Shown in pieces: positions 10,747-19,757 of a stretch of 64,000 nucleotides of DNA. The notes beneath the pieces were generated by a model, which ran no database searches, was not told the DNA's origin, and saw only the letters and a list, made by a program, of their open reading frames with translations. The first letter of the stretch is position 1, and the number at the start of each line of letters is the position of its first letter. The stretch covers positions 83,481,501 to 83,545,500 of the forward strand of contig CM027378.1 in the NCBI GenBank assembly GCA_015680905.1, in the 5' to 3' direction. A program made the position numbers and the translations under genes. Source of the DNA: Coptis chinensis. Its lineage: Eukaryota; Streptophyta; Magnoliopsida; Ranunculales; Ranunculaceae.

Positions 10747-13425
10747 ATGGACGACTCCATATTGATTGATGAAGTTGGAGAGTAGGAAGAATATAGTTCA
10801 GGTGAGCAGCTAATGTTTCAATTTTATTTTTGATTTCTACCAACGAATTCAATATTGTATTATTGTACTGTGTTAGTTTTTTTTTTGTAATTGACGTGGA
10901 CACATTTATTTGCAGTACCCGAGCCTTATACGGCATGTTCTTCCTCTATTCAGCCTCCGGAGTTTGAAGTGGAAGTGAAAATTGTGAAGCCACCGTGCTT
11001 GGGAATGTGTTTTGAAACTCTTGAGGCTGTAAAACAATTCTATATAGATTACAGAAAATTGTTTGGATTTAGTCCCGTAATTTGAAGCTCGGAAAAATCA
11101 TATTCTCGTTCGGATGAAGTTAGTAGTGTTCAAATGACTTGCTCGCGTTTTGGGATTTATAGAGATCGAGGAAGCAAAAATATGAATGTGGATGGAACTG
11201 AGAAAGAAGTGAGAAAAAGAAACACAAATACAGTTAAATGTGGGTGTCTTGCTTCAATGAGGGTGACAAAGCAGCAAAATAGTGGAATCTGGAAAGTGGT
11301 GAAATTGACTTGTGAGCACAATCACAATCTAGTTAGTTCAACAAAAAGGATGCGTATGCCTGTTAATAGAAATATGCCTGCTGCAGCTAAGATGTTGATT
11401 GACTCATTTCGTGATAGTGGTGTACCTGTGAATAAAGTTGTTGATATACTTGACGGAGTACAAACTGGTTTTGATGATAGGGATTGTTGGAACCATTTGG
11501 GCCATTCGAAAGAATACAAGAAACCGGTGAGAGGTTATGCTACCGCGGTGCTTCATTTTTTCAAGAAGAAAAGTATAGAGGATCCTAATTTCTTTTATGC
11601 AATACAGATAGATCATGAAGCAAGGGCCATTAATTTTTTATGGGTAGATGGTCGGTCGTGATATACGATCGAAGATTTTGGTGACGTGGTTTTCTTTGAC
11701 ACCACATATCGTAAGAATGTATATGAAATGTCATTCGCCCCATTTACTGGAGTTAACCACCATATGCAATCAATCCAATTTGGTTGTGCACTGCTTTTGG
11801 ATGAAACAGAAGATTCTTTTCAGTGGGTTTTTGAGACTTGGCTTGAAGCTATGGGCGGACGTGCCCCATCTGCAATTATCACAGATCAAGATAGAGCTAT
11901 GACTCTTGCTATTGGTACGGTATTCCCTAATACTCGGCACAGATTCTGCCTATGGCACATTATGAAGAAGTTTCCTGAAAAGCTTTCGAATTATTATTAC
12001 AGGAGGTCAAAATTCAAAAAAGAATTCAAACAATGTATTCGGAAATTATTTATTCCTGATGTGTTTGAAAGGAGGTGGGCAGAATTGATGTTTAGTTTTA
12101 AGTTGGAGGAGAATGAATGGCTTCAAGAGATGTACAAGATTCGACACAAATGGGCTCCAATTTATCACTTGGATACTTTTATGCCGGCACTCGACTACCG
12201 GCGAAGCGTTAAAGCATGAATTCTTTTTACAATAATTTTTTCACAACTACGACAACTCTTAGAGAGTTTGTAGTGAAGAATGATAAGTGTTTGAAGAAGA
12301 TTGTTGAAAGAGAAAAAAAAGAGGATTATATTACTGAACACTCGAATCAGATTGTATGCGGTAATTCCTTTCTCTTGAAGAGTGCAACAAGTGTGTATAC
12401 AAGGAATGCATATGATAGGTTCAAGCAAGAATTCGAGGTAGCTGAAACCGAGTATGTCCTGCATGATGATGAAAAAGGCACTGACGGCAACAGAACCTAC
12501 ACTTATAAGTCGCGAGTTACAGGTGACTTCCCTTCATTACTACATCTCATCTACTTTTACAATGAAACTCAACCTTCATTACTACAATGTAACTTTCCTT
12601 CATTATAGGTGACGAGCGTGAATGGAAGGTGAAGTTCAACCCAGCGACAAAAGAAGGTAATTGTGAATGCAAAACTTTTGAGTTTCTGGGGATACCTTGT
12701 GGACACCTCATAAAGGTATTTCAGAGTCGTGATATTGAGATTCCCGAGCACTTTATTCTTAAGAGGTGGATGAAAGGGGCAAATAAGTATAGAGCTGAGT
12801 ATGACCGTGGACTAGTAAGTGGCCATGAGAACTTTGAGATGTTGAGCACTACTTAACTTCAAATGGTTGCTAATCAGTTGGTTTATGAAGCTGCGGAAAA
12901 TGATGAGACTTACTAATTAATGCTGCAAAGACTACAAGAACTGTCAGTGGAGCTCAAGAAAAAGAAGGAAGTTGACCCTGGTGTTTCTGTTGTTAATTCA
13001 TGCACCGTTGGTGATAGTTCAGCACCGCCACTTGACGGCCCATCCCAAGTTTTACTTCAGAATCCTAACATCTCTCAAACAAAAGGAAGAAAAAAAGTCG
13101 TGAATATTTATAAGAAAACCAAAGCCAGTGGTAGAATAAAAGGTGGTCTTGAACAAACATGCGCAAAAGCCAAAGCAAAGACAGAGAGGAGATGTACATG
13201 TTGTAACAAAGTTGGCCGGTGTTAACCATGACAGACGAAATTGTCCTGAAAATCCAAACAGAAAGAAGGGCCCAAGTAAGTATAATATTGCCTCCTTAAG
13301 CTTAATTCGTAGTATCCTATCTTATCGCAATTGCCTTTAAAACTTGTCGTTTTCCATTCTTTTTGCTTTACAGTAGTAGACGAGGACGAGGACGAAAATG
13401 ACGCAAAGATGATTGAAATTGTTTG
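10747..13425 (+). pseudogene. FAR1/FRS-like transposase of the 7.3 kb MULE, broken
   Basis: A first small exon starts at 10747 (MDDSILIDEVGE) and is joined across 10802-10915 to the FAR1 domain (10916-11640; ETLEAVKQFYIDYRKLFGF, CEHNHNL). The DDE part follows with VFFDTTYRKN and IITDQDRA (11686-12190). Next come a SWIM finger (CECKTFEFLGIPCGH, about 12670-12715), a knuckle near 13195-13240 and a last exon at 13374-13425. An 86 bp intron (12523-12608) is needed to keep frame. Breaks are an in-frame TAG in exon 1, TGA at 11083 and 11659, a frameshift near 12200 that destroys the third acidic residue (the RSES motif is now scrambled), two TAA codons between 12850 and 12920, and a shift in the knuckle. 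Several stops fit C-to-T changes of CAG, CAA or CGA codons. The copy is dead. Confidence 0.85.
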
Positions 13426-13638
13426 AAGCTTGTATGTTTTTGTATTATAGTGTTGAGTGTTGGAGCTTGTGTTTGTAGTTCACTTGTTTTTTATGGTAAT
13501 GAAATCTTGTGTTTGTTATTGGTTTATGTGGAACAGGTTGAAGCTCACAAGGGAGAAGTTAAGCTTGCTAACATGGGGAAAATGACATGTAGTGTGCAGA
13601 GAATTTACAGTTATTTGCCTATTACTCCTTCCTTGTAG

Positions 13639-14975
13639 TTGAGTTGTTAAGGGTACTGAAGTGGTCATGGTTCACTCTCCATGCAAGTTCTCACTCTATG
13701 GCGAGAAACTTGGTGAGGAAGACCGTTGGTTGTCAGAAGCACATAGCCTAGTATAGACCAATTTGAGCTGTTACACTGTTGCAGATATATGGTTATAACG
13801 AACTTGTTTCATCTGGGGGAAATTGAGTGGTCTATATTTGTTGAATTATGGATCCCTGTTTAAGATCATTAGACGTTTCATAGAATATCTGCAGTAAATT
13901 GAGTGGTCTATATTTGCTTGAAATAGCTTGAAAATAAATTATTTGTATGCTAATATTGCTTGCAAGTTTTGCTATAATAGATGTGCCAAATTTCATCTTT
14001 TTTGAATGTTGTTCTAAATTCTAACCATTGTTAAGTCAGTATTGGATGTGCTGCTTGCTGGCAGCAGTGACAATTCTTTCACATAACCTGTCAGAGCAAA
14101 CCAGTATAATTAAATTCTTGTAGCGTGTTTCTAACTTCCTTTTAAACTTCTGATTTGTCCTTAGTACACTATATGTCTTCTCTTGTTATTATGTACATCC
14201 TTTGGTTAAAGGTTAAAGATCAATGTGGTACAATTGATTTCCTTGTTAGTTGTAGTCAGTTGTTCAATTGATTCAAGCCCTGTGTGCTAGTAATCTCATG
14301 TCAGATTGGCATTTGGAAGGGGTGGCTCTATAGCATTCTGAATGGTCTCATTCCACCTACCTTTGAAGTTTTGCATATAATTTGAACAAGAACAAGAAAA
14401 CTTGAATGTATGGAGATTTACTGTTTCATGTGGAAGTGAGGCAAGAGAAGCTGTGATCGTGAGTCTCACAGTGGCAAAGTCTTCTTGGCTTGGCAGCTAA
14501 AATGTATGGAGATTTACTAGTCCAAGACTCGATATTGAAAGAAACATCCTATTGCGTAATATTCACTTACTCATTATTGGTGAAGGTGTGTAATCTTCAT
14601 CTCACCCAGCAAGAAACAAAGAAAAATTAGTCCAAGCAAAACCCGCCTTTGTCAACTTTACGTGCACTACTATTACTCCTCTATTGTCTTTCCCAAGACA
14701 TTTTTTCCCACCCATCTCATTTGAGTCATTTCCCATTTTCCCTCCTCATCTACATATATTTTCGTTCCCAACATTTTTTTAAAAAAAAAAAAAAGTCAAG
14801 AAAAAAAGACTTTGAACATACAACAGTTCCACAACAAGAAGCAAAAAAAATAAATCATCAATGTGTCTTGAGTATCCGAGGGAATCCCCCGAGGCAAGAT
14901 AGTTCTATATGTCTTCTTTGGTGAAAAGAAGACATCTTCAATCCATCTATATGATGGTCTTGTATGTTGTCATAT
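13639..14975. other. MULE interior, no recognised gene
   Basis: Non-coding interior between the transposase remnant and the captured SCAMP fragment. Small ORFs such as 14649-14924 show no domain. It may be captured host sequence (leader or intron), but I cannot identify it. Confidence 0.4.
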
Positions 14976-14979
14976 GACA

Positions 14980-15350
14980 TTATATTGCTGCCCTCATAGC
15001 TCCTCTTGTTGCATCCCGTCTCATCTCTGCAGCTTTACTACTACCTCACGAAATACATGTGTACTTGCTGAATAACCCGTGATCTTCGATCACCGATTCG
15101 CAGAACAATCCAAATCCAATCAAATAGAAAATCCCAACCAAAGCATTGCCAATCGAAAGCACATCTATTGCAGGAAGTATACATCGAGGAGATTTCCCTT
15201 TAAAAATAATAGGTGGAGCTACAGCAGCAAAGATGCAAAAGCCAATATGAAGCAAGTAAAATAGGAAAAACCACCCAAACTTCAAGGCACTATCTGTCCT
15301 CATGGCACGATAGAGAGGACGGTACCATAAAACACTCCACGGAACTCGGA
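14980..15350 (-). pseudogene. Captured fragment of a SCAMP membrane-protein gene
   Basis: On the minus strand a frame reads [14 protein letters not shown], then [39 protein letters not shown] and [12 protein letters not shown], which I recognise as the conserved third and fourth membrane spans of plant secretory carrier membrane proteins (SCAMPs). Other frames supply the tail, IQQV-MYF and GSSKAAEMRRDATRGAMRAA, ending at TAA 14982-14980, the normal SCAMP C-terminus. Small frameshifts separate the parts (near 15340, 15110 and 15040), and nothing of the N-terminal NPF-rich or first membrane spans is visible. It lies inside the MULE, so it is a captured, decayed C-terminal third of a host gene. 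The family call is from memory of conserved motifs, not alignment. Confidence 0.8.
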
Positions 15351-15521
15351 GATGAAGTAAATTATATTATAGCAATGAAGAGAAAAAACTTAACGGTGAT
15401 CTCAAGAGAAAAATTTTTGCAGTCACCAACAATTTTACCTTCCAATCAATAGAACATTGCCAATGAGTTTAAGACAGGACTCATTCTTAAACCTGTCAGA
15501 GCATTAGTATTTCATAGAAAC

Positions 15522-15524
<3 letters not shown>

Positions 15525-15562
<38 letters not shown>
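15525..15562. repeat. Poly-A run, 38 bp
   Basis: An uninterrupted run of A on the plus strand, upstream of the minus-strand SCAMP fragment. It could be an expanded mononucleotide repeat or the tail of an old plus-strand retro-insertion; no SINE or LINE body is recognised immediately before it. Confidence 0.7.
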
Positions 15563-15564
<2 letters not shown>

Positions 15565-15739
15565 CGCAAGTAGTATAGAAAAAAGACAACGAGAACACCG
15601 ACTGAAAAAAACACAAGTTAACATAACATAACGCAAGTCTCTATTGCATGCAAGTTCACTAAAAACGCAACGAAATACAAAGATACAAAGAACTTTCCAT
15701 TACAATAAAACTGGAAATCACCCCCTTCATTACTACCAC

Positions 15740-16258
15740 TCATCTAATTTTACAACGAAACTCAAACTCTTTCGACAAACCATCATCATCAATTTCCACT
15801 GTAATTTTCACTTTTTTATCTCTTTTAGAAGATGAGGAAGAGGCGACTGGGGAAGAGCTTGAACTCGCTGTCGACTCAATGTTGTTCCTTAACATAGCTA
15901 ACAACTCTTCCAACCATTGGAAATCCTTCCCACACTCGGTGCAATTCAAAAAAAATTTACCTTCATTTTCATTCTTCTTCATTGTCGTGTTGACCTTTCT
16001 AAACCCTGCGCAATTCACTTGTCTGCATCTCAAATACTCCAGAGGCATTACTGATGATGCTCTAGCGTCTTCCAACCATTGGAAGTCTCTGCAAACGCGG
16101 CAGGTAAAAAACTTTTTTCCAAGAGATTGAGTTTGGCCCGACTGTTTCAGGGTCCTACTTCCACGACAATTTCGAAAGCAACAAGGTGTGGACAACCAAC
16201 CACATTTATCTGATGAATGAGTGTTATCACCACACCTATTGCACATAGTTATTTCCAT
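15740..16258 (-). CDS. GRF-type zinc-finger protein, inside a MULE
   Basis: An intact 172-codon frame on the minus strand. It starts with a CX2CX4HX4C-like knuckle (CNRCGDNTHSSDKC, residues 6-19). Two GRF-like units follow: CRGSRTL...GKKFFTCRVC-DFQWLED (about residues 30-64) and CAGFRKV...GKFFLNCTECGKDFQWLEELL (about 83-118), the second with all Cys in GRF order (C, GKFF, C, C, FxW). A Ser-rich linker and an acidic/basic C-terminus (KRDKKVKITVEIDDDG) complete it. GRF fingers bind nucleic acid in known families. It sits between the MULE's SCAMP fragment and right inverted repeat, so it may be a captured host gene or an element accessory gene. No stop or frameshift is seen, unlike the transposase in the same element. 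An upstream exon cannot be excluded. Confidence 0.6.
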   Translation of the reverse strand: MEITMCNRCGDNTHSSDKCGWLSTPCCFRNCRGSRTLKQSGQTQSLGKKFFTCRVCRDFQWLEDARASSVMPLEYLRCRQVNCAGFRKVNTTMKKNENEGKFFLNCTECGKDFQWLEELLAMLRNNIESTASSSSSPVASSSSSKRDKKVKITVEIDDDGLSKEFEFRCKIR

Positions 16259-16825
16259 CTATAGTAACACAAATTCAACGAACCAAACATCCAGTTAGCT
16301 AAAAAAATAGTTCATTGAGAGCTAAAAAATAGTTATATCCATCTTGTAATAGCAACATACAAGAGTTAAATATATGATTCTATGCTACTTCCATTTACTA
16401 ATCCAGGGAACAAAAATTGAGGATCAACAAGTGGAAATAAACGAGTGAAGGATAAGCAGATAAACCTCAAGCCCAAAATGCACCAAAAGGACAATTACAC
16501 CACTCTTAGCATAAACCCTTCTAAAACCCCTTCACATACACATATTTCTAAACAGTTAGTCAAACAATAAAAACATCAGAAATGGGAATTGTGGGTAAAA
16601 AAAGATTAAACCTTTTGATTAACACAACCCCGAGAATGATTTCAATATAAAACAATAAAAATGAATAAAAAGACAAGAGAAAATAAAGAGAGGACTGACA
16701 TGCGGGTCTGCATTGATGAAAGCCACAAGTATTAGGACGAACCCAATCAACAAGGTCGATCTTTGAACAAGGGCTTTTTGAGATGGTGTTGTTTTTTCAG
16801 TGTGGGTGATGGTGAATAAGTACTA

Positions 16826-17360
16826 GACTTTCAATTTCATCAAGCTCTCCCCTCAAAACCCAAATCCCTTAACTTCGTCCCCAACTCCTCAAATTTCCAA
16901 ATTTCACTCAAAATAAGAAATGCTAAAATCTCTACTCTCAATATTAGTTCCATTAATACCACTAACTTAAAGCTACAACTCTTCAACCTCTCTGTGCTTG
17001 TCAGTTGTCATTAAAGACAGAAATTAAACAAATTACAGAGATTTACAGAGATTACATAAATTACACAGAAAGTTAACACATAAATTACAGAAAAGTTAAA
17101 CAAATTACAGAAAAGTTAAGCATTTACCTTTATAGATTGCACACAAAAAGTTTTTGATTTCTCAGAAGAGATAAAGAGAGGAGAGAGCAATCGTGATTAT
17201 ATTTGGAGCGCAAATTCTATTTTTGGGTTCGGACAAATTTTATTTCCTAAACTACCCTCCCATATTTAGTGAATTAGAACTCGCGATTGTTTCGGTTGGG
17301 ATTTGGTCACATCCGTTGGATTGCTTTAGATGAAAGGTCGGGATTACTGTGCACAACCTG
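16826..17360. repeat. Right terminal inverted repeat of the MULE
   Basis: Inverted copy of 10057-10470. It carries an extra stretch at about 16975-17100 made of repeated AAATTACAGA-AAGTTAA words that is absent or shorter on the left, pointing to local expansion after insertion. Confidence 0.85.
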
Positions 17361-17390
17361 TGGCTGTATCCCCACATATATATATATATA

Positions 17391-17776
17391 GGGGTAGGTT
17401 CCGTTTACAACACTTTTTATACAACGTTTTATACAATACCCCTTAAAAATATGAATTAAGCCTTGATTCCTTGTAGATATGATCTCCACACCATGGAGAT
17501 CATCTCCACAAAAATTCAGCTCATTTGAAAATTCATAATCATGAAAAATATTGTTCTCAACCTATGAATTTTTATCAACGGTCCAGAAATATCAATTTTG
17601 TAACTTTTTTTTGGCAAACTTAGAAATGTTCAAAGGACCCAATTTTTTGTGGAGATCATATCCATGGTGAGAACATCTTATCTACAAAATATTAGCTCTT
17701 AAAACATCTTGAAGGGTCCGGTGGGAGGTATTGTATAAAACGTTGTATAAAAAGTGTTGTAAACGGAACCTACTCC
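17391..17776. mobile_element. Fold-back MITE in a TA microsatellite
   Basis: The first 50 bp (GGGGTAGGTTCCGTTTACAA... to CAATACC) are repeated inverted at the right end (GGTATTGTATAAAACG... to ACCTACTCC) with almost no mismatch. TA repeats lie directly on both sides. The core has words shared with two other fold-backs at 43335-43650 and 44757-45154 (CAAAAATTCAGCTCATTTG and a GGTCCAGAAAT word), so the three belong to one family with different ends. There is no coding capacity. Confidence 0.8.
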
Positions 17777-17822
17777 ATATATATATATATATATATATAT
17801 ATACTTATTTGGAGCTTAAAGG

Positions 17823-17904
17823 TTGAGTGTTAAGTAATTATATATCAATCAGATCTAGCGTGGTTGATTGTTAAGTAATTATATATCAATTAGATCTAGC
17901 ATGG
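17823..17904. repeat. Two tandem 41 bp units
   Basis: TTGAGTGTTAAGTAATTATA... and TTGATTGTTAAGTAATTATA... are consecutive 41 bp copies with few differences. They resemble the GTTAAGTAATCAATTGGA stretch at 8362, part of the tract split by the nested elements. Confidence 0.75.
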
Positions 17905-18019
17905 TTGGTATAAGTATTTACTATTCCAAATAAAATATTTAGTAAAATAATAGTTTGATGTAGCCGAGAAAAAATTATAAATTTAATTTTATAGTTAAAT
18001 ACTCCATTACTGGGAAGAC

Positions 18020-18135
18020 CTATAGCTAAATATTAATTTATTTGGTGTTTGAAAAACCACACAGCTTATTGAACACCGCATCGTACGTTTGATACAACAC
18101 CAAGCCAAACACCAAATATTTTGTTTATTGAATCT
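18020..18135. mobile_element. Fragment of a GAGCATCTTTAATGG-type MITE
   Basis: The stretch GAACACCGCATCGTACGTTTG...AACACCAAGCCAAACACCAAA matches the interior of the intact MITE at 52983-53414 (AACACCGCGTCGTACATTTGG...AACACCAAAGCAAACACC). No terminal repeats are seen here, so it is a truncated relative. Confidence 0.5.
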
Positions 18136-19694
18136 GGTCAACAGTGTTTATAGGGATTTGGTAATATCTTAATCAGCTCCTAAAAAAAAAAAAAAACTTT
18201 GATATTACAATGTACGATCTAGCTTCAAAATAATTCATTCATAACTGAGGTGGGGTGTTTTGTTTTTTTCTTTTGACTGAGAATATGGTATAATACTAGA
18301 CTACTATAGCATACGACGCTAGGGAAGATGCAACACATAACACAACCACATAAGGAATATTTCATTGTTATTGATGCAATATCACAACTATTTCTTATCA
18401 TTATTTTTTAGAACATCTTCATGATTTCACCCATGTTTATAGGCCATCAAATATAATTTCTACCGTGCAAAGCTATGGAAGACAATAGGCCGTTTCTGAC
18501 ATCATCCGATCGCTATCCATCAATTGTACATGGTAACGTTATTAGATCATCCCTAGGACAGATCCATGCCTATTCTTGATCATAACTTATATTATGCAAG
18601 GATGAAGTTAATTTAAAAAACATTTGTCTATGCCATATTTAATGTCTAAGAAATTGGGTAAGGGAGCCTCTTTTAGAAAAGTTTACGCTTAAAAGATTTA
18701 ATAATATAATTTTATAGATTTACTACTACTTATCTTTTTTATATAGTGAAAACTACTTGTACAAGGAAAAAAATAAGATTCAAATGTGTTATCTATAACT
18801 ACCAACGTTTTTTGGAAGTGGACAATTTAATTATTGAGATTTGTAACAATTTTATTATCTTTTTTACTCTTATATAACTACCAAATTAAATATTTTCACT
18901 AAAAAACAATATAATTCAATTATAACCACCTATTTTTCATTTTTAAATGCATATGCACAAATATAAACCATACCAACGTAGTAAACTTATTTAAAAATAC
19001 TAATGTATTTTAAAATCTATATGCATAATGATATGTATTTTAAAATACATATACAAAATGCATTTTATTATTTAGTAGTTTCGACCAACTACTATGAAAT
19101 GCAATGAGTTGGTTTAGGGTTTAGTGTCTAGAGGTTTAGGATTTAGGTTTAGAGTATAGTTTATAGGGGATTAGGATTCGGTGTCTTGAGGTTTAGGATT
19201 TACGCACTTAGGGTTTAGTGTCTAGAGGTTTTTAGGGTTCAAGCTTAGGGTCTAGTTTACAGGGATTTAGAGTTTAGTATGTAGAGGTTTAGAGTATAGG
19301 CTTAGGGTCTAGTGTCGACAAGTTTAATTTGTGATACACCATATACATTTTAAAATGCAAAGTAGATAGTTGGTTATAATTAAATTAGAACATTTTAAAA
19401 TGCATTGTAAAATATTGAGATCAAAATAACTGAATGAATTTTAAAATGTTGAGTTAAAGTGCTATACTAAATGTTTACTTTCAAATGCCCATTTTAAAAT
19501 TTATAAAATTTGTAGAGATTATGGGAGAGGAAATATAGTTGTTTAGTAGGTGCAAATAATTAAAAAGGGTTAACATGTGTCAAATTATAGTTTTGGTGCA
19601 GAAACTAAAAATAATTTTCTGATTTAATGTCCTGCCAAGAAATATTATGGCCATTTGGGCTATATAGCCGGTGTTCTTTTTGGCGCGCAAAAAA
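18136..19694. repeat. AT-rich intergenic tract with telomere-like repeats
   Basis: No gene is supported. At about 19100-19325 the plus strand carries a run of degenerate plant-telomere words (TTTAGGG, TTTAGGA, TTTAGAG and GGTTTAGG) mixed with GTCTAGAGG. It is flanked by repeated CATTTTAAAAT words (19010-19080 and 19350-19505). It is an interstitial, much diverged telomere-like array, or a chance GGTTTAG-rich minisatellite. Confidence 0.6.
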
Positions 19695-19726
19695 AGCCCA
19701 GCCCAATTAATTGCGCTATATAAAAA
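19695..19726 (+). promoter_or_regulatory. Core promoter: site II motifs and TATA box
   Basis: AGCCCAGCCCAATT at 19695-19708 contains two overlapping copies of the plant site II motif on the minus strand (TGGGCT/TGGGC). TATATAAAAA follows at 19717-19726. The TATA box lies only 31 bp before the start codon of the PP2C-kinase gene, so the predicted leader is about 10 nt or less unless transcription starts elsewhere. Confidence 0.6.
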
Positions 19727-19757
19727 GTAATAAAACTCCAGATGATTCCGAAACGAA

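Larger units (their letters stand above)
10057..17360. mobile_element. MULE with long TIRs carrying captured host sequence
   Basis: The sequence starting at 10057 (CAGGTTGTGCACAG) and the reverse complement of the sequence ending at 17360 match over more than 400 bp, with small gaps. The left arm runs to about 10470 and the right arm begins about 16826, so the element is about 7.3 kb. Long inverted repeats plus a FAR1-type transposase between them (10747-13425) identify a Mutator-like element. The interior between transposase and right arm contains a fragment of a SCAMP gene (14980-15350, minus strand) and an ORF with GRF-type zinc-finger motifs (15740-16258, minus strand), as in gene-capturing MULEs. 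A clean 9 bp target duplication is not visible; the left flank is now the inverted end of another element. Confidence 0.85.

Noticed and set aside
10048..17369. 9 bp target duplication of the MULE
   Set aside because: The nine bases on each side do not match; the left flank has been replaced by or joined to another element.
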